Made by a program: the position numbers and the translations under genes
Notes under the pieces: model-generated
Databases searched by the model: none
What the model was told of the DNA's origin: nothing
What the model saw: only the letters and a program-made list of their open reading frames with translations
Part shown: in pieces, positions 26,045 through 32,599 of the stretch
Numbering within the stretch: the stretch's first letter is position 1
How the letters are laid out: each line of letters starts with the position of its first letter
Source: Acidobacteriota bacterium
GTDB lineage: Bacteria > Acidobacteriota > Blastocatellia > Pyrinomonadales > Pyrinomonadaceae
Length of the DNA stretch: 64,000 nucleotides
Direction: 5' to 3'
Assembly: GCA_016715115.1 (NCBI GenBank)
Contig: JADKBM010000004.1
Coordinates: forward strand, 992,001 to 1,056,000

Positions 26045-27439
26045 ATGAAAACCAAATTCGCACTTCTTCTCGCGTTGTTTTCCGTTTTTGCTTTCCAGTC
26101 TGCCTTGGCGCAGTCGAACCGGCCTTCCGAAAAGGAGATTCGGACCAAGGTGGACGAATATATGAAGGCCGCGGTTGAGTTCGAGCGTTTCAGCGGGTCG
26201 ATCCTGATCGCGCGGGACGGCAAGCCGATCGTCAGCAAGGGCTATGGTCTCGCCAGCGTCGAGTTCGACGCCTCGAACACTCCCGATACGGTTTTTCGAC
26301 TCGCCTCGGTGACGAAACAATTCACCGCGACCGCGATAATGATGCTTCAGGAGCGCGGGAAGCTGAATGTCAACGATCCGGCGTGCAACTATCTTGCAAA
26401 CTGTCCCGACCCGTGGCGATCGATCACGATCCGTCAGCTTCTGACGATGACCCACGCGATTCCCGGGGTCAACGCGACGGAATTGGGACCGCTTCGCGGA
26501 TTTCCGGTCCCTTGGGATCAGTGGATTGAAGCGACCGGCAAGAAACCGCTCGATTTCACGCCGGGGGAAAAGTTCAAGTACTCGAATTCGGGTTACACGC
26601 TGCTCGGGTTCATCATCGAGCGCGTTTCGGGAAAATCGTACGGAGAGTTTCTGCAAGAGAACATTTTTGCGCCGCTCGGAATGACGCGTACGGGCTATGA
26701 AGAACCGGTCCGCATCGTCAAAAACCGCGCGACCGGTTACAGACAGATGCCCGGAAATCCGATACTCGCGTTGCCGTATCGGGAGATCATCAGAATGTAC
26801 GCGGCCGGCGGAATCTTTTCGACGACCGAAGATCTGCTTCGTTGGGACCAGGCGCTTTACACCGAAAAACTGCTGACGAAAAAGTCGATCGAAGAGATGT
26901 TCACCTCGTTCAGAGATATGTACCCGGGCAAAAGCTACGCTTACGGATGGTGGACGAGCCGGAAATTCGGGCGTCGGGAGGTCGGGCACGGCGGGAACGC
27001 GACGGGTTTTATCACTTACATCGCGCGGTTTCCGGAGGATCGGGTGACGGTCATCGTCCTCAGCAACAACGAGCGCGGTTCGGCGGGAAAGATCAGCAAT
27101 GTCCTCGCTGCAATCGCTTTCGGCGCAAAGTACGAAATCCCTAAAGAACGAAAGGCCGTCGCCGTTGCTTCATCGGTGATCGACAAATACGTTGGGCAAT
27201 ACGAATTTCAATATCCGCCGACGACATACACGATCACTAACGAAAACGGAAAGCTGATGCTGCTTGAGCCGGGATTTCCGAAAGACGAGATGTTCGCCGA
27301 ATCGGAGACCGAATTCTTTTCCAGGACCTTCGATGTCCAGATCAAATTCGTCCTCGATTCGAACGGAACAGTCACCGGCGTCAAGGTCAATCAGGGCGAC
27401 AGCACGCTTTATGAAGTAATGGAAGGACGGAAGAAGTGA
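26045..27439 (+). CDS. Exported serine hydrolase, beta-lactamase class C / penicillin-binding family
   Basis: 464 residues with a clear signal peptide (MKTKFALLLALFSVFAFQSA, cleaved near LAQ). The class C motifs are complete: SxxK in RLASVTKQFTA, YxN in FKYSNSGYTLLG, and HGGN in EVGHGGNATGF. A C-terminal lipocalin-like extension (about 370-464; IDKYVGQYEFQYPPTTYTIT) is typical of periplasmic esterase/peptidase relatives, not of true beta-lactamases. The substrate is unknown; cell-wall peptides or esters are likely. It is preceded by 122 bp after the chimeric gene. Confidence 0.92.
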   Translation: MKTKFALLLALFSVFAFQSALAQSNRPSEKEIRTKVDEYMKAAVEFERFSGSILIARDGKPIVSKGYGLASVEFDASNTPDTVFRLASVTKQFTATAIMMLQERGKLNVNDPACNYLANCPDPWRSITIRQLLTMTHAIPGVNATELGPLRGFPVPWDQWIEATGKKPLDFTPGEKFKYSNSGYTLLGFIIERVSGKSYGEFLQENIFAPLGMTRTGYEEPVRIVKNRATGYRQMPGNPILALPYREIIRMYAAGGIFSTTEDLLRWDQALYTEKLLTKKSIEEMFTSFRDMYPGKSYAYGWWTSRKFGRREVGHGGNATGFITYIARFPEDRVTVIVLSNNERGSAGKISNVLAAIAFGAKYEIPKERKAVAVASSVIDKYVGQYEFQYPPTTYTITNENGKLMLLEPGFPKDEMFAESETEFFSRTFDVQIKFVLDSNGTVTGVKVNQGDSTLYEVMEGRKK

Positions 27440-27935
27440 TCGACCTTTGAAGTTCGTTGTTAGAAAAATATTCGGGATTTGAACGTTTCGCCGAAATGAA
27501 CCAGAATTGATGGCCAGAAAGCAAAGCAAACGATTTCTCAAAAAAGCTCTAAGACGAAGGGAGGCTCAACTCAACGATGCCGTCGTCCCCTTCGTTTATG
27601 GCTTTGATTTCAGCATTGAGCCCGATCTCGTACCCCCCGAAACGCCAGAGGCCAAAAGGCAGTTCCTGTTGCTCAGGCGACTGAAAGGCTTTGTTCACGA
27701 TTTTCTTTGGGTTCGGATGCGCACGGATTCCAGGCGGATTGGAAAATATCCGTATCTCGACTTTCTCTAGTTCGACGGCGTAAAAGTCGACGACCGCAGT
27801 ATTGAGCTGGTCGGGGATATGGTTTGGTGAGTCTTTTGCTGGTTGGTTACTTTCACACGCTTTCGAATCGATCAGGTCTTGGTCGATCCGACCACGCAAC
27901 CTTTGCGCGTTGCACGTGGTGATATAATCTGCGCC
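27440..27935. other. About 500 bp without a convincing gene
   Basis: Open frames exist on both strands (plus 27510-27770, minus down to 27549), but they compete and neither matches a known family. Bases 27552-27596 match 25057-25101 at 34 of 45 positions. The same minus-strand phrase (VVEL in one, IVEL in the other) can be read in both, so this may be a decayed gene or dispersed repeat. Confidence 0.4.
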
Positions 27936-28526
27936 ATGTTCGGAATCTTGAAGAAGTGGATGAAATCTGAAAGTCCGGAGCCGCAGTTTGTTATCGCGAC
28001 GATCAACGGTCGGATTCAGCCGCTGCATCGGGGCGAGATCTTTGAAGATCCGCTTGATGTGGCGCTTTCGGGACTCGGAGAAGTGACCGGAGGCGGATCG
28101 ATGTGCTCGAAATCGGGAGAGATCGAATTCTGCGACGTTGAAATCCAAGTCAAAAGCACGAACGACGAAACGATCAACCTGATCAAGTCGACGCTTGAGA
28201 ACATCGGCGCACCAAAGGGGTCGAAACTGACAATTGAAGGATCTGATTCGGTTATTGAGTTCGGAACCCTGGAAGGTCTTGCCATCTATCTGAACGGTAC
28301 CGATCTTGACGAAGAGGTCTATGCCAACACTGATTCGAATCACGTTTACAGCGAGCTCGATCGTTTGACAGAAGGCGTCGCGAGCGTTTTCAGTTACTGG
28401 CAGGGTGAAACCGAAACTGCTTTCTATCTTTACGGCAATTCCTTCTCGGAAATGAGATCGAGGATCACCGATCTGGTCGAAAGTTATCCGCTTTGCCAGA
28501 AATGCAGAATTGAACAAATTGCGTAA
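27936..28526 (+). CDS. Hypothetical protein
   Basis: 196 residues from ATG 27936 (MFGILKKWMKSESPEPQFVI). It is acidic and soluble, with no signal peptide or membrane helix. It contains IATINGRIQPLHRGEIFEDP and LDVALSGLGEVTGGGSM in the first third, and two cysteines near the C-terminus (YPLCQKCRIEQIA). The GEVTGGGS phrase recalls small immunity-like proteins that handle glycine loops, but no family is confidently recognised. It stands alone upstream of aspartokinase. Confidence 0.7.
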   Translation: MFGILKKWMKSESPEPQFVIATINGRIQPLHRGEIFEDPLDVALSGLGEVTGGGSMCSKSGEIEFCDVEIQVKSTNDETINLIKSTLENIGAPKGSKLTIEGSDSVIEFGTLEGLAIYLNGTDLDEEVYANTDSNHVYSELDRLTEGVASVFSYWQGETETAFYLYGNSFSEMRSRITDLVESYPLCQKCRIEQIA

Positions 28527-28592
28527 GACCGGGGACGGAGCAAAAAGCCACTCAGGAACGATCACCCAAACTTGACAACCCCATAAGAAAAA

Positions 28593-29981
28593 GTGAACCT
28601 CTCGATAATCGTGAGTGAGAAAATCAGACCGACAATAATGAAATTCGGCGGCACGAGCGTGCAGGACGCGGACGCGTTTTCGCGCGTGGCTGAGATAGTG
28701 ACCGGTGAACGCGAAAATTCGCCTGTTGTCGTAACCTCGGCGATGTCAAAGGTCACTGACGCGCTTCTCGCCGCATTCGACCTCGCCAAGCGCGGTGCGG
28801 TTGAGGATGCCGTCCTGTCGTTTGAACCGCATTTGGAAAGACACCGCGACGTGGCGAGGCAACTTCTCGATGATGTTGGCCAGAGGCTCTTCCGTGTCGA
28901 GCTCGATTTCGCCGAAAAAGAACTCGCCGATCTGCTGATGCGCGTCACGCGGCGTTCGCTTCCGCTGGCGATGCTCAAGGACGCGATTGTTTCCTACGGC
29001 GAGCAACTGTCGTCGCGTCTGCTCGCGCTTGTCTGCGCGGGCGCCGGCTTGAACGCGCGGCACGTCGATTCACGGCGCCTGATCGTTACCGACGAGGAAT
29101 ACGGCGCGGCGACTCCGATCTGGTCCGAAACCGAAAATCTCATCAGGCTTGAACTTGAAAATGCAATCGCCGCGGGCGAGGTTCCGGTGATGGGCGGATT
29201 CATCGCCGCCAGCCGGAGCGGTGAAACGACGACTCTAGGGCGCGGCGGATCGGATTATTCGGCGGCGCTTGTTGGAGCAGCGCTCGGAGCGCGCGAGATC
29301 CAGATCTGGACCGATGTCACGGGCGTGCTCACGAGCGATCCGCGAATCTGCCCGACGGCGCGGACGCTGAAAACATTGTCGTATGATGAAGCCGCCGAGC
29401 TCGCATATTTCGGCGCCAAGGTCCTGCATCCGAAAACGATCCAGCCGGCGGTCGATCTCCAGATTCCGGTCCGTGTCTGCAACTCGCATCAGCCCGAAGA
29501 ACGCGGCACGATGATCCTGCCGCAGACCGAAACGACGCCGCGCAAGGTCAAATCGATCGCCTACAAAAAGGGCATCACAATTCTGCGCATTTCATCGGCG
29601 CGGATGCTCGGCGCGTTCGGTTTTATGAGCGCGATCTTTCAGATATTCGAACGCCACCGGACTGTGATCGACGTCGTGACGACATCGGAGGTTTCGGTTT
29701 CGCTAACGCTCGACAACACGGACTCGCTCGACGCGGTAGTCAAGGATCTCGAACGGATCGGCAAGGTTGAGGTCGAACCCAACAATGCCGTCGTTTGCGT
29801 CGTCGGCTTCGGCCTCCGCGGCGCCTCGGGCGTCGCCGCGCAGATCTTCGACGCGATCACGGATTACAACATCTCACTCATCTCCCACGGCGCCTCGAGC
29901 GTCAACCTGACGTTCGTCGTCAAAGAGGAAGTCGTGACGGAAGTGGTCAAGCGACTGCATGACGAGTTTTTCGGGGCTTGA
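28593..29981 (+). CDS. lysC: Aspartate kinase, lysine-sensitive (LysC/AK-III) type
   Basis: 462 residues from GTG 28593. The amino-acid kinase domain begins IMKFGGTSVQDADAF and carries LGRGGSDYSAALVGAALGA and DVTGVLTSDPRI. A C-terminal pair of ACT domains (from about 320; ITILRISSARMLGAFGF, VVTTSEVSVSLTLDNTD) mediates feedback inhibition. The length and ACT layout fit the monofunctional AK-III group. It makes aspartyl phosphate for lysine, threonine and methionine synthesis. No lysine riboswitch is visible in the short 66-bp leader. A HigA-like antitoxin starts 12 bp after its stop. Confidence 0.95.
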   Translation: MNLSIIVSEKIRPTIMKFGGTSVQDADAFSRVAEIVTGERENSPVVVTSAMSKVTDALLAAFDLAKRGAVEDAVLSFEPHLERHRDVARQLLDDVGQRLFRVELDFAEKELADLLMRVTRRSLPLAMLKDAIVSYGEQLSSRLLALVCAGAGLNARHVDSRRLIVTDEEYGAATPIWSETENLIRLELENAIAAGEVPVMGGFIAASRSGETTTLGRGGSDYSAALVGAALGAREIQIWTDVTGVLTSDPRICPTARTLKTLSYDEAAELAYFGAKVLHPKTIQPAVDLQIPVRVCNSHQPEERGTMILPQTETTPRKVKSIAYKKGITILRISSARMLGAFGFMSAIFQIFERHRTVIDVVTTSEVSVSLTLDNTDSLDAVVKDLERIGKVEVEPNNAVVCVVGFGLRGASGVAAQIFDAITDYNISLISHGASSVNLTFVVKEEVVTEVVKRLHDEFFGA

Positions 29982-29992
29982 GAAGGGAAAGG

Positions 29993-30304
29993 ATGGGTAT
30001 TGCGAAAAACAGTATCAAACGCCGCCCAACACATCCGGGCGAAATGCTTCGGGAAGATTTCCTTCCGGATCATGGATTGTCGGTCAGCGGCCTGGCTGAT
30101 GCAATTGGGGTCTCGCGACAAACGGTCAATGAACTGCTTCGCGAACGCCGCGCGGTAAGTCCGAAAATGGCGTTGCGTTTATCACGCCTTTTTGGAAACA
30201 GTCCCGAATTTTGGCTGAACGCGCAGCGCGCCGTTGACCTGTGGGAAGCAAGCGAGGCGATCGGAAGCGACGTCGAGAGAATTCAACCGCTTTGGGCGGC
30301 GTAG
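29993..30304 (+). CDS. higA: HigA/VapI-family antitoxin without an adjacent toxin
   Basis: 103 residues from ATG 29993, preceded by AAGGGAAAGG; an in-frame TTG at 29978 is less likely. THPGEMLREDFLPDHGLSVS, LADAIGVSRQTVNELLRERR and LSRLFGNSPEFWLNAQRAVD are the standard HigA/GraA pattern. The usual upstream higB is absent, and aspartokinase ends 12 bp before it. With the following attC-like sites this looks like a cassette-borne orphan antitoxin inserted behind a housekeeping gene. Base use is similar to its neighbours. Confidence 0.88.
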   Translation: MGIAKNSIKRRPTHPGEMLREDFLPDHGLSVSGLADAIGVSRQTVNELLRERRAVSPKMALRLSRLFGNSPEFWLNAQRAVDLWEASEAIGSDVERIQPLWAA

Positions 30305-30324
30305 TCTTTTTGATCTTTGTTCGC

Positions 30325-30435
30325 GTGAGCATCGTGAAATATGAACTGTATGACCTAGAGGATTCTATTGCTGAATATTTGAATCTTGGGGCTGAAATAT
30401 CAGTAAGTTACGAATCAGAAATTGAGTACGAATAA
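30325..30435 (+). CDS. Small acidic ORF (doubtful)
   Basis: 36 codons from GTG 30325 (or 33 from GTG 30334): KYELYDLEDSIAEYLNLGAE, then ISVSYESEIEYE. It is strongly acidic and ends 3 bp before an attC-like site, where cassette genes usually end. No family was recognised. It could be a small cassette gene or chance. Confidence 0.3.
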   Translation: MSIVKYELYDLEDSIAEYLNLGAEISVSYESEIEYE

Positions 30436-30438
30436 AGC

Positions 30439-30501
30439 GCATAATAACTGCATCAACTCGGACTGGCAATTCCGCTGCGCTCCATTGTCAGCCGGTTATG
30501 C
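30439..30501 (+). repeat. attC-like recombination site 1
   Basis: About 63 bp. It begins GCATAATAAC and ends GGTTATGC (outer boxes nearly complementary). The inner arms are CGGACTGGCAAT (30459-30470) and ATTGTCAGCCG (30484-30494), which pair except for one extrahelical A, a feature of integron attC sites. It lies between a small acidic ORF and the MazEF genes. Outer box match is imperfect (one extra T). Confidence 0.55.
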
Positions 30502-30612
30502 AGGACGTTGTGCCTTTGCTCTTTGAAATCGAACGGCGTTTTGCCTTGCAGAGAAAACTGAATTGTTTTATTCTACGTGTACAATACGTATAAGCAAACG
30601 GAGCAAGGCAAA

Positions 30613-30843
30613 ATGCAAAAGAAATTAACAATTACCGTTGACGAGCTGGTTTATGAGGGACTTCACCGCGTAATCGGGCAGGGCAAAATCAGTCAATTCA
30701 TTGAATCGCTGGTTCGCCCGCACGTTGTCAAACCCAGTCTTGAGTCTGCTTATCGGGAAATGGCTTTGGACGAAGCGCGTGAAACTGAAGCTCTTGAGTG
30801 GAGCGAAGCAACTATAGGAGACGTGGCCGATGAAACGCGGTGA
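30613..30843 (+). CDS. MazE-like antitoxin
   Basis: 76 residues from ATG 30613, with AAGG nearby upstream. KLTITVDELVYEGLHRVIGQ and GKISQFIESLVRPHV resemble a ribbon-helix-helix DNA-binding half, followed by an acidic helical tail (EALEWSEATIGDVADETR). The tail is where such antitoxins wrap the toxin. Its 3' end overlaps the mazF start by 14 bp, as in coupled antitoxin-toxin genes. It lies inside a cassette bounded by attC-like sites. It is an RHH-type partner and so may be closer to the ChpS/PemI-type group than to AbrB-fold MazE. Confidence 0.85.
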   Translation: MQKKLTITVDELVYEGLHRVIGQGKISQFIESLVRPHVVKPSLESAYREMALDEARETEALEWSEATIGDVADETR

Positions 30844-31153
30844 AGTTTGGTGGGTGAAGTTCAACACGCCTTCGGTTGGCGGCGAGATTGAAAAGCAGCG
30901 TCCCGCCGTAATTGTCAGTAATGATGCGGCAAACAAATACTTGAACCGTGTCCAAGTCGTTCCGCTGACGACGAACATCGACAAGCTTTATCCAAGCGAA
31001 GCATATGTGATGATCGGCGGAAAACAGAGCAAGGCGATTGCCGACCAGCTAACAACCGTCAGTAAATTGCGCTTGAAGAACTTGGAAGGCAAGTTGTCGG
31101 CCGCAGACCTGCAAAAAGTCGAGCAAGCCATCAGAACACAACTTGATTTGTAG
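30830..31153 (+). CDS. mazF: MazF/PemK-family endoribonuclease toxin
   Basis: 107 residues. MKRGEVWWVKFNTPSVGGEI, EKQRPAVIVSNDAANKYLN, VQVVPLTTNIDKLYPSEAYV and SKAIADQLTTVSKLRL cover the conserved MazF fold, including the RP and QxxTV regions used in RNA cleavage. It is predicted to cut mRNA at short sequences and to be neutralised by the preceding gene. The pair lies between attC-like sites, which is the classic place for toxin-antitoxin cassettes that stabilise cassette arrays. It is intact. Confidence 0.93.
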   Translation: MKRGEVWWVKFNTPSVGGEIEKQRPAVIVSNDAANKYLNRVQVVPLTTNIDKLYPSEAYVMIGGKQSKAIADQLTTVSKLRLKNLEGKLSAADLQKVEQAIRTQLDL

Positions 31154-31162
31154 CAACGGACG

Positions 31163-31265
31163 GCATAACAATTCAATGGACGCGAGGGCGGAACAGCGAC
31201 GCTTGTCTTTTAACACTCGGCGGGCTAGGCGGCGGTTTCGCCCGACGCCATCTCAATCGTTATGC
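31163..31265 (+). repeat. attC-like recombination site 2
   Basis: 103 bp starting 10 bp after the mazF stop. The outer boxes GCATAAC (31163-31169) and GTTATGC (31259-31265) are perfect complements. The internal arms are imperfectly paired (ATTCAATGGACGC against the complement of GCGTCGGGCG..TCTCAAT). The next gene starts 11 bp later, as cassette genes do. Confidence 0.6.
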
Positions 31266-31275
31266 GGAGGAGATT

Positions 31276-31386
31276 ATGTCTGAGTGGTTTCGGAACACCG
31301 CCTGGAACGAGGCCATCGAGAGCGCCTTTCACGACAGGCTACATCGCGCGGGAGGAGTAGCTCCGTATTCAGGCGTGCACCCTGCA
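31276..31386 (+). pseudogene. Frameshifted, truncated cassette gene
   Basis: Starts with GGAGG-ATT-ATG and reads MSEWFRNTAWNEAIESAFHD, then RLHRA, in one frame. The next phrase expected in proteins that begin this way (LRIQACTL) appears in another frame at 31360-31383, just after an in-frame TAG. The original gene was therefore frameshifted near base 31352. Past about 31390 no further similarity is visible, and the minus-strand DUF2442 gene takes over. The family function is unknown. Confidence 0.6.
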
Positions 31387-31528
31387 AGCGCGCGCGTCCA
31401 GAGCTCGATCTCCGCCGATCGCTGGCCGAACCGCGTCTTCGTAGTGCGCGGTCAGAATGAGACCGCCCGAACTGCGGTCGTGCTTCTTTGGAAAGCCTGG
31501 GATTGGTTGGAAACCGATCGCAAGTATC

Positions 31529-32008
31529 CTACGCAACAAGCTTTCTCTTCCGAGCGGCTTTCTCGTGAGTTTCGTCTTTCCGCGGTCGGCCGCCTTTTGC
31601 GCCGTTGAGCCTCGCCGCTTTCGCCTTTGAATCAGACGAAACACACCCGCCTTTGCGCCCGAGTTCGGCCATCCAGGTCTTTGTGCCGAAAATACCGTTC
31701 AACAACCCGACCAGCCGATAGTGCGCGTCGAGATCCTCCCAGTGAATCGCGGTGCCTTGCGGGGTGATCGATACCTTCGCAATCTCGTCGGTTGAAGCTG
31801 ATTCAAGTTCGCGGATGAAGTGCGGCGGGAAGCCGAATACGCATCCGTTCGTTAGTTTTATTACAATGAGGTTCTGTTCCGGGTCGAAAACCGCGCTCGA
31901 CGCTCTTGCCGCCGAGTCGAGGAATTTCCGTCCGCGCTTCGTGGCCAATTCGAGACTCTTCGAGACAGCGTCGTCCGACAGTGTCCAGTTACCGTTTTTC
32001 TTGTCCAT
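31529..32008 (-). CDS. DUF2442 domain protein with basic C-terminal extension
   Basis: 159 residues. A DUF2442 core (about 35-100: VIKLTNGCVFGFPPHFIREL, VSITPQGTAIHWEDLDAHY) is followed by a Gly/Lys/Arg-rich tail (LGRKGGCVSSDSKAKAARLN, GAKGGRPRKDETHEKAARKR) that may bind nucleic acid. It overlaps the preceding DUF4160 gene by 20 bp. DUF4160 and DUF2442 genes form a recurrent pair suspected to be a toxin-antitoxin module; no activity is established here. A decayed relative of the same pair lies at 45555-46282. Confidence 0.85.
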   Translation of the reverse strand: MDKKNGNWTLSDDAVSKSLELATKRGRKFLDSAARASSAVFDPEQNLIVIKLTNGCVFGFPPHFIRELESASTDEIAKVSITPQGTAIHWEDLDAHYRLVGLLNGIFGTKTWMAELGRKGGCVSSDSKAKAARLNGAKGGRPRKDETHEKAARKRKLVA

Positions 32009-32243
32009 GGATTTTCCTCCACTTTGAAAGAAAGTGGTCTTGCAATTCGTAGCAAATCTCGAGCGCTCGCATCGCGTCCCTTGTCCTCATTCCCCGGTTC
32101 TCCCGAAAATCCGGCGGCTCATTTTCGTTGCCGAGTTCGATTACCACTTCTTCACCGCCCTTGATCACGTGTATATGTGAAGGCACGTGGTCATCCGGAT
32201 AAATAATGAATCTGAACCCCTCCTGTTCCAATACCTTCGGCAT
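31989..32243 (-). CDS. DUF4160 protein
   Basis: 84 residues: MPKVLEQEGFRFIIYPDDHV, then PSHIHVIKGGEEVVIELG. The conserved HIHV around residue 24 is the hallmark of DUF4160. The C-terminal helix (MRALEICYELQDHFLSKWRK) is typical. It is the first gene of the pair with DUF2442, overlapping by 20 bp. Its function is unknown, and a toxin-antitoxin-like role is a guess based on recurrence. Confidence 0.88.
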   Translation of the reverse strand: MPKVLEQEGFRFIIYPDDHVPSHIHVIKGGEEVVIELGNENEPPDFRENRGMRTRDAMRALEICYELQDHFLSKWRKIHGQEKR

Positions 32244-32599
32244 TCAGTCCCCTTTTTGTTTTCAATGTGAGTTAAACCCAAACGGTTGGGTTACTGAGAA
32301 TGAGTATATGCTCGGTGGTGATCAAATGTAAATCAGCGCGTATGGGATTAGGCGAAATCAGCGAAAATTCATCGTCGCCACCGAATTCCTTTCGCGTTAC
32401 TTCGAGTTTTTGGTGGTTAGACAAAAATCCATGGCGGCAATGTCGCGCAAAATGACACGAACAAAAACCGTAAAACACAAATCGGTGATCGGCACCAATT
32501 TTCGGCGATACATTTTCCGCATTCGGCGCATTCTTTTTGTGCAAGTTGGTACGCCCGTGATTTGCGGCAATTCGTTCAATGCCACCGAAAGGGTTTAGA
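32244..32599. other. Intergenic stretch with one perfect hairpin
   Basis: About 355 bp before the aminopeptidase gene with no credible gene. AACCCAA-ACGG-TTGGGTT at 32275-32292 is a perfect 7-bp hairpin just upstream (in minus-strand terms) of the DUF4160 gene. It could be an operator for that pair. Nothing else was recognised. Confidence 0.5.

Noticed and set aside
27549..28565. Minus-strand frame across 27549-28565
   Set aside because: It overlaps the plus-strand hypothetical gene at 27936-28526. The 3' third (below 27935) looks somewhat protein-like but matches no family, so it was not called.
32275..32292. Hairpin AACCCAA/TTGGGTT considered as a third attC site
   Set aside because: It is too short, with a 4-nt loop and no internal second arm pair; an operator or simple hairpin is more likely.
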